Part shown: piece by piece, positions 62,497-64,000 of the stretch
Layout of the letters: every line of letters starts with the position of its first letter
Position numbering within the stretch: position 1 is the first letter of the stretch
DNA from: Lucifuga dentata
Lineage: Eukaryota; Chordata; Actinopteri; Ophidiiformes; Bythitidae
Direction of reading: 5' to 3'
Assembly (NCBI GenBank): GCA_014773175.1
Contig: VXCM01001424.1
Location: forward strand, 1 to 64,000
Length of the DNA: 64,000 nt
The notes under the pieces: generated by a model
The model's database searches: none
Seen by the model: the letters and a program-made list of their open reading frames with translations, nothing else
What the model was told of the DNA's origin: nothing
Program-made: the position numbers and the translations under genes

Positions 62497-64000
62497 TGTG
62501 TTTTCTTGGTGAAAGACTGCTGGCAGTTTAGTTGGAGTGTGAGGGAATGCTGTCAGAGCCTGTCACCTTGACAACCAGGCCTGCATTTCACTCAGTTGCT
62601 AAAGAGAGGGCGAGGGAGAGAGGCCCCTGGCTTGTAACCCCCTGTCAAACCCATGGACACACACACACACAAAGACACACACACACACACAGAGCAAATT
62701 CATCCTCTCTATTCATTCAGCTCGCTCGCATTTCACAGATGTTACACAACCTGTTTACGTGCCTTCATACAGAAACCCTCGACTGTATGTGAAACGTTGG
62801 AGGACAACATCTTCACCTGGCACGTAAGGTGAAAACACGCGTAGCTGAGGTCATGGGAATGAGCCTATTTGTGCGTGTGTTTGTGTGTTGTCGCCACTGC
62901 ACAGGTGTGCTTGGCCTTATCTTCGTGGATGCACGTGAGCGCCTTCTAATCTGTCACCGTAACTCAGCGAGATCACAACAGCCTCACCACGCACAAAAGA
63001 CAGCACAGACAGACGAATGAATAAAGGATGGACTGAAAAGTAGACGAGTGCTCGGCTGGAAAGATGGATGGTCTAATAGATGGATGATTTAAGTGACACC
63101 AGAAATGACAGACACTGCCCGATAAATGAATAGATTGACAGATGGATGGAAGGGTAGACAGAAGAATAGAGATGCAAAGTGACAAAAAAAAGAGGAAGAA
63201 ACGTGAACAACAGATGATTTCTAAGGCAACTTCAAATAAAAAAAAAAAAACGACATTGACGAGGCTTCCTCACTTTTTTGCCTGGGGAGTGATGACAACG
63301 CTGACCGCCATTTTTGAAAGCCATTTATTTTTACACCGCTGAGAATATTCGCAACCTCAAGCCAGCGTTGACAGCAAACGAGAACCGGCATTTAAATGCA
63401 GTGATTCTACAAGCCTGGCTCTCTGTAGGAGAAGTGGACTTCCGATTTCTTCCGCTTGACTGGACGGGCAGAAAAGCGGGATGGGACGGGGGGGGGGGNC
63501 CCCTGCTTCCTCTCAATAGAGCCATCTGACACTGAAAAGACTCGATTCCCTCTGTCCTTGCCTCACCCTGTCACATCTATCAATGCTGTGGCTGAGAGGC
63601 AGGATGAGGGAGCGCCACACACACTTTCCATCAAACACACACACATGAGGGAGGAAAGGGCTGGGAAAGACTGACTAATACATCTGTACTTGATAATTAT
63701 GTTGCATGGCTCAAACCCTCATAAGGCTTTTGTCAGTGTCTTGCTGTGAGTGTTGACGTCTTGCTATTTACGCCCCGGTGTTGCCTGTTTGTTTTTGCTG
63801 TCCTGCCTTGTCTTTTGAGACAAATTCTCGTGTAGAGGAAGTGATATTCTTAATCAGTTACTGGTGGAGTTATTGTAGAGACACAACAATCAGACCATCT
63901 GTCAAACAAAAGCAAAAAGGTAATAAATCATTTTGGCTTTTAGCTGTTGACAGTCGTAACCAGAGTTTAGATTGCACATCTACAAAAAATGACCAAAAAT
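61877..64000. other. Non-genic right end of the window
   Basis: TG and CA tracts near 61915-61965 and 62656-62690, a GA tract duplicated around the single N at 62432, and a GATG-rich stretch near 63060-63160. No supported exon or RNA gene. Confidence 0.5.

Noticed and set aside
1..64000. tRNA genes and known microRNAs (for example miR-148a expected near NPVF in mammals)
   Set aside because: I looked for B-box motifs and for the miR-148a seed region on both strands by eye and found none convincing; a covariance-model scan would be decisive.

Overview
The window looks like nuclear DNA from a spiny-rayed (percomorph) teleost fish. Genes are split by GT-AG introns, spacers are AT-rich and full of (CA)n/(GA)n microsatellites, and fish-type transposon remnants are common. 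The gene content corresponds largely to human 7p14-p15 (PRR15, WIPF3, FKBP14, CYCS, NPVF). COLQ, which is on 3p in human, sits in the middle.

Layout: 1-14.5 kb is mostly non-genic, apart from the probable 3' end of an unidentified minus-strand gene (exons near 8.05-7.74 kb and 7.13-6.95 kb) and a third possible exon near 12.7 kb. prr15 (+) follows at 14.7-17.0 kb, with a well-formed promoter and a single coding exon. wipf3 (+) has a probable non-coding exon near 19.2 kb and seven coding exons from 21.2 to 25.5 kb; one of them is interrupted by a 353-N gap. fkbp14 (-, 27.2-30.1 kb, four exons) is tail to tail with wipf3. colq (-, 31.3-36.9 kb, 17 coding exons, about 461 aa) could be reconstructed exon by exon with every splice phase consistent. 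cycs (-, 39.7-40.8 kb, two coding exons) and npvf (-, 44.4-45.5 kb, two coding exons) follow. The last 18 kb hold no recognised gene, but they carry MITEs, microsatellites, one candidate terminal exon near 60.3 kb and a consensus CTCF-like site at 49.86 kb.

The genes do not form a pathway. wipf3 encodes an actin/WASP regulator, fkbp14 an ER collagen-folding isomerase, colq the collagen tail that anchors acetylcholinesterase at synapses, cycs the electron carrier and apoptosis signal, and npvf the precursor of gonadotropin-inhibitory (LPXRFamide) peptides. The neighbouring fkbp14 and colq both concern collagen-type proteins made in the ER, but nothing in the sequence shows that they are linked functionally.

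The most notable points are: a TTAA-flanked MITE family with three complete copies, one inserted inside an older copy; an apparently decayed third RFamide peptide in npvf; UG-repeat splice acceptors in wipf3 and colq; an unidentified minus-strand gene end near 7-8 kb; and many single-N assembly joins flanked by exact duplications of about 62-65 bp, which are probably artefacts. I did not find a clearly new biological system.
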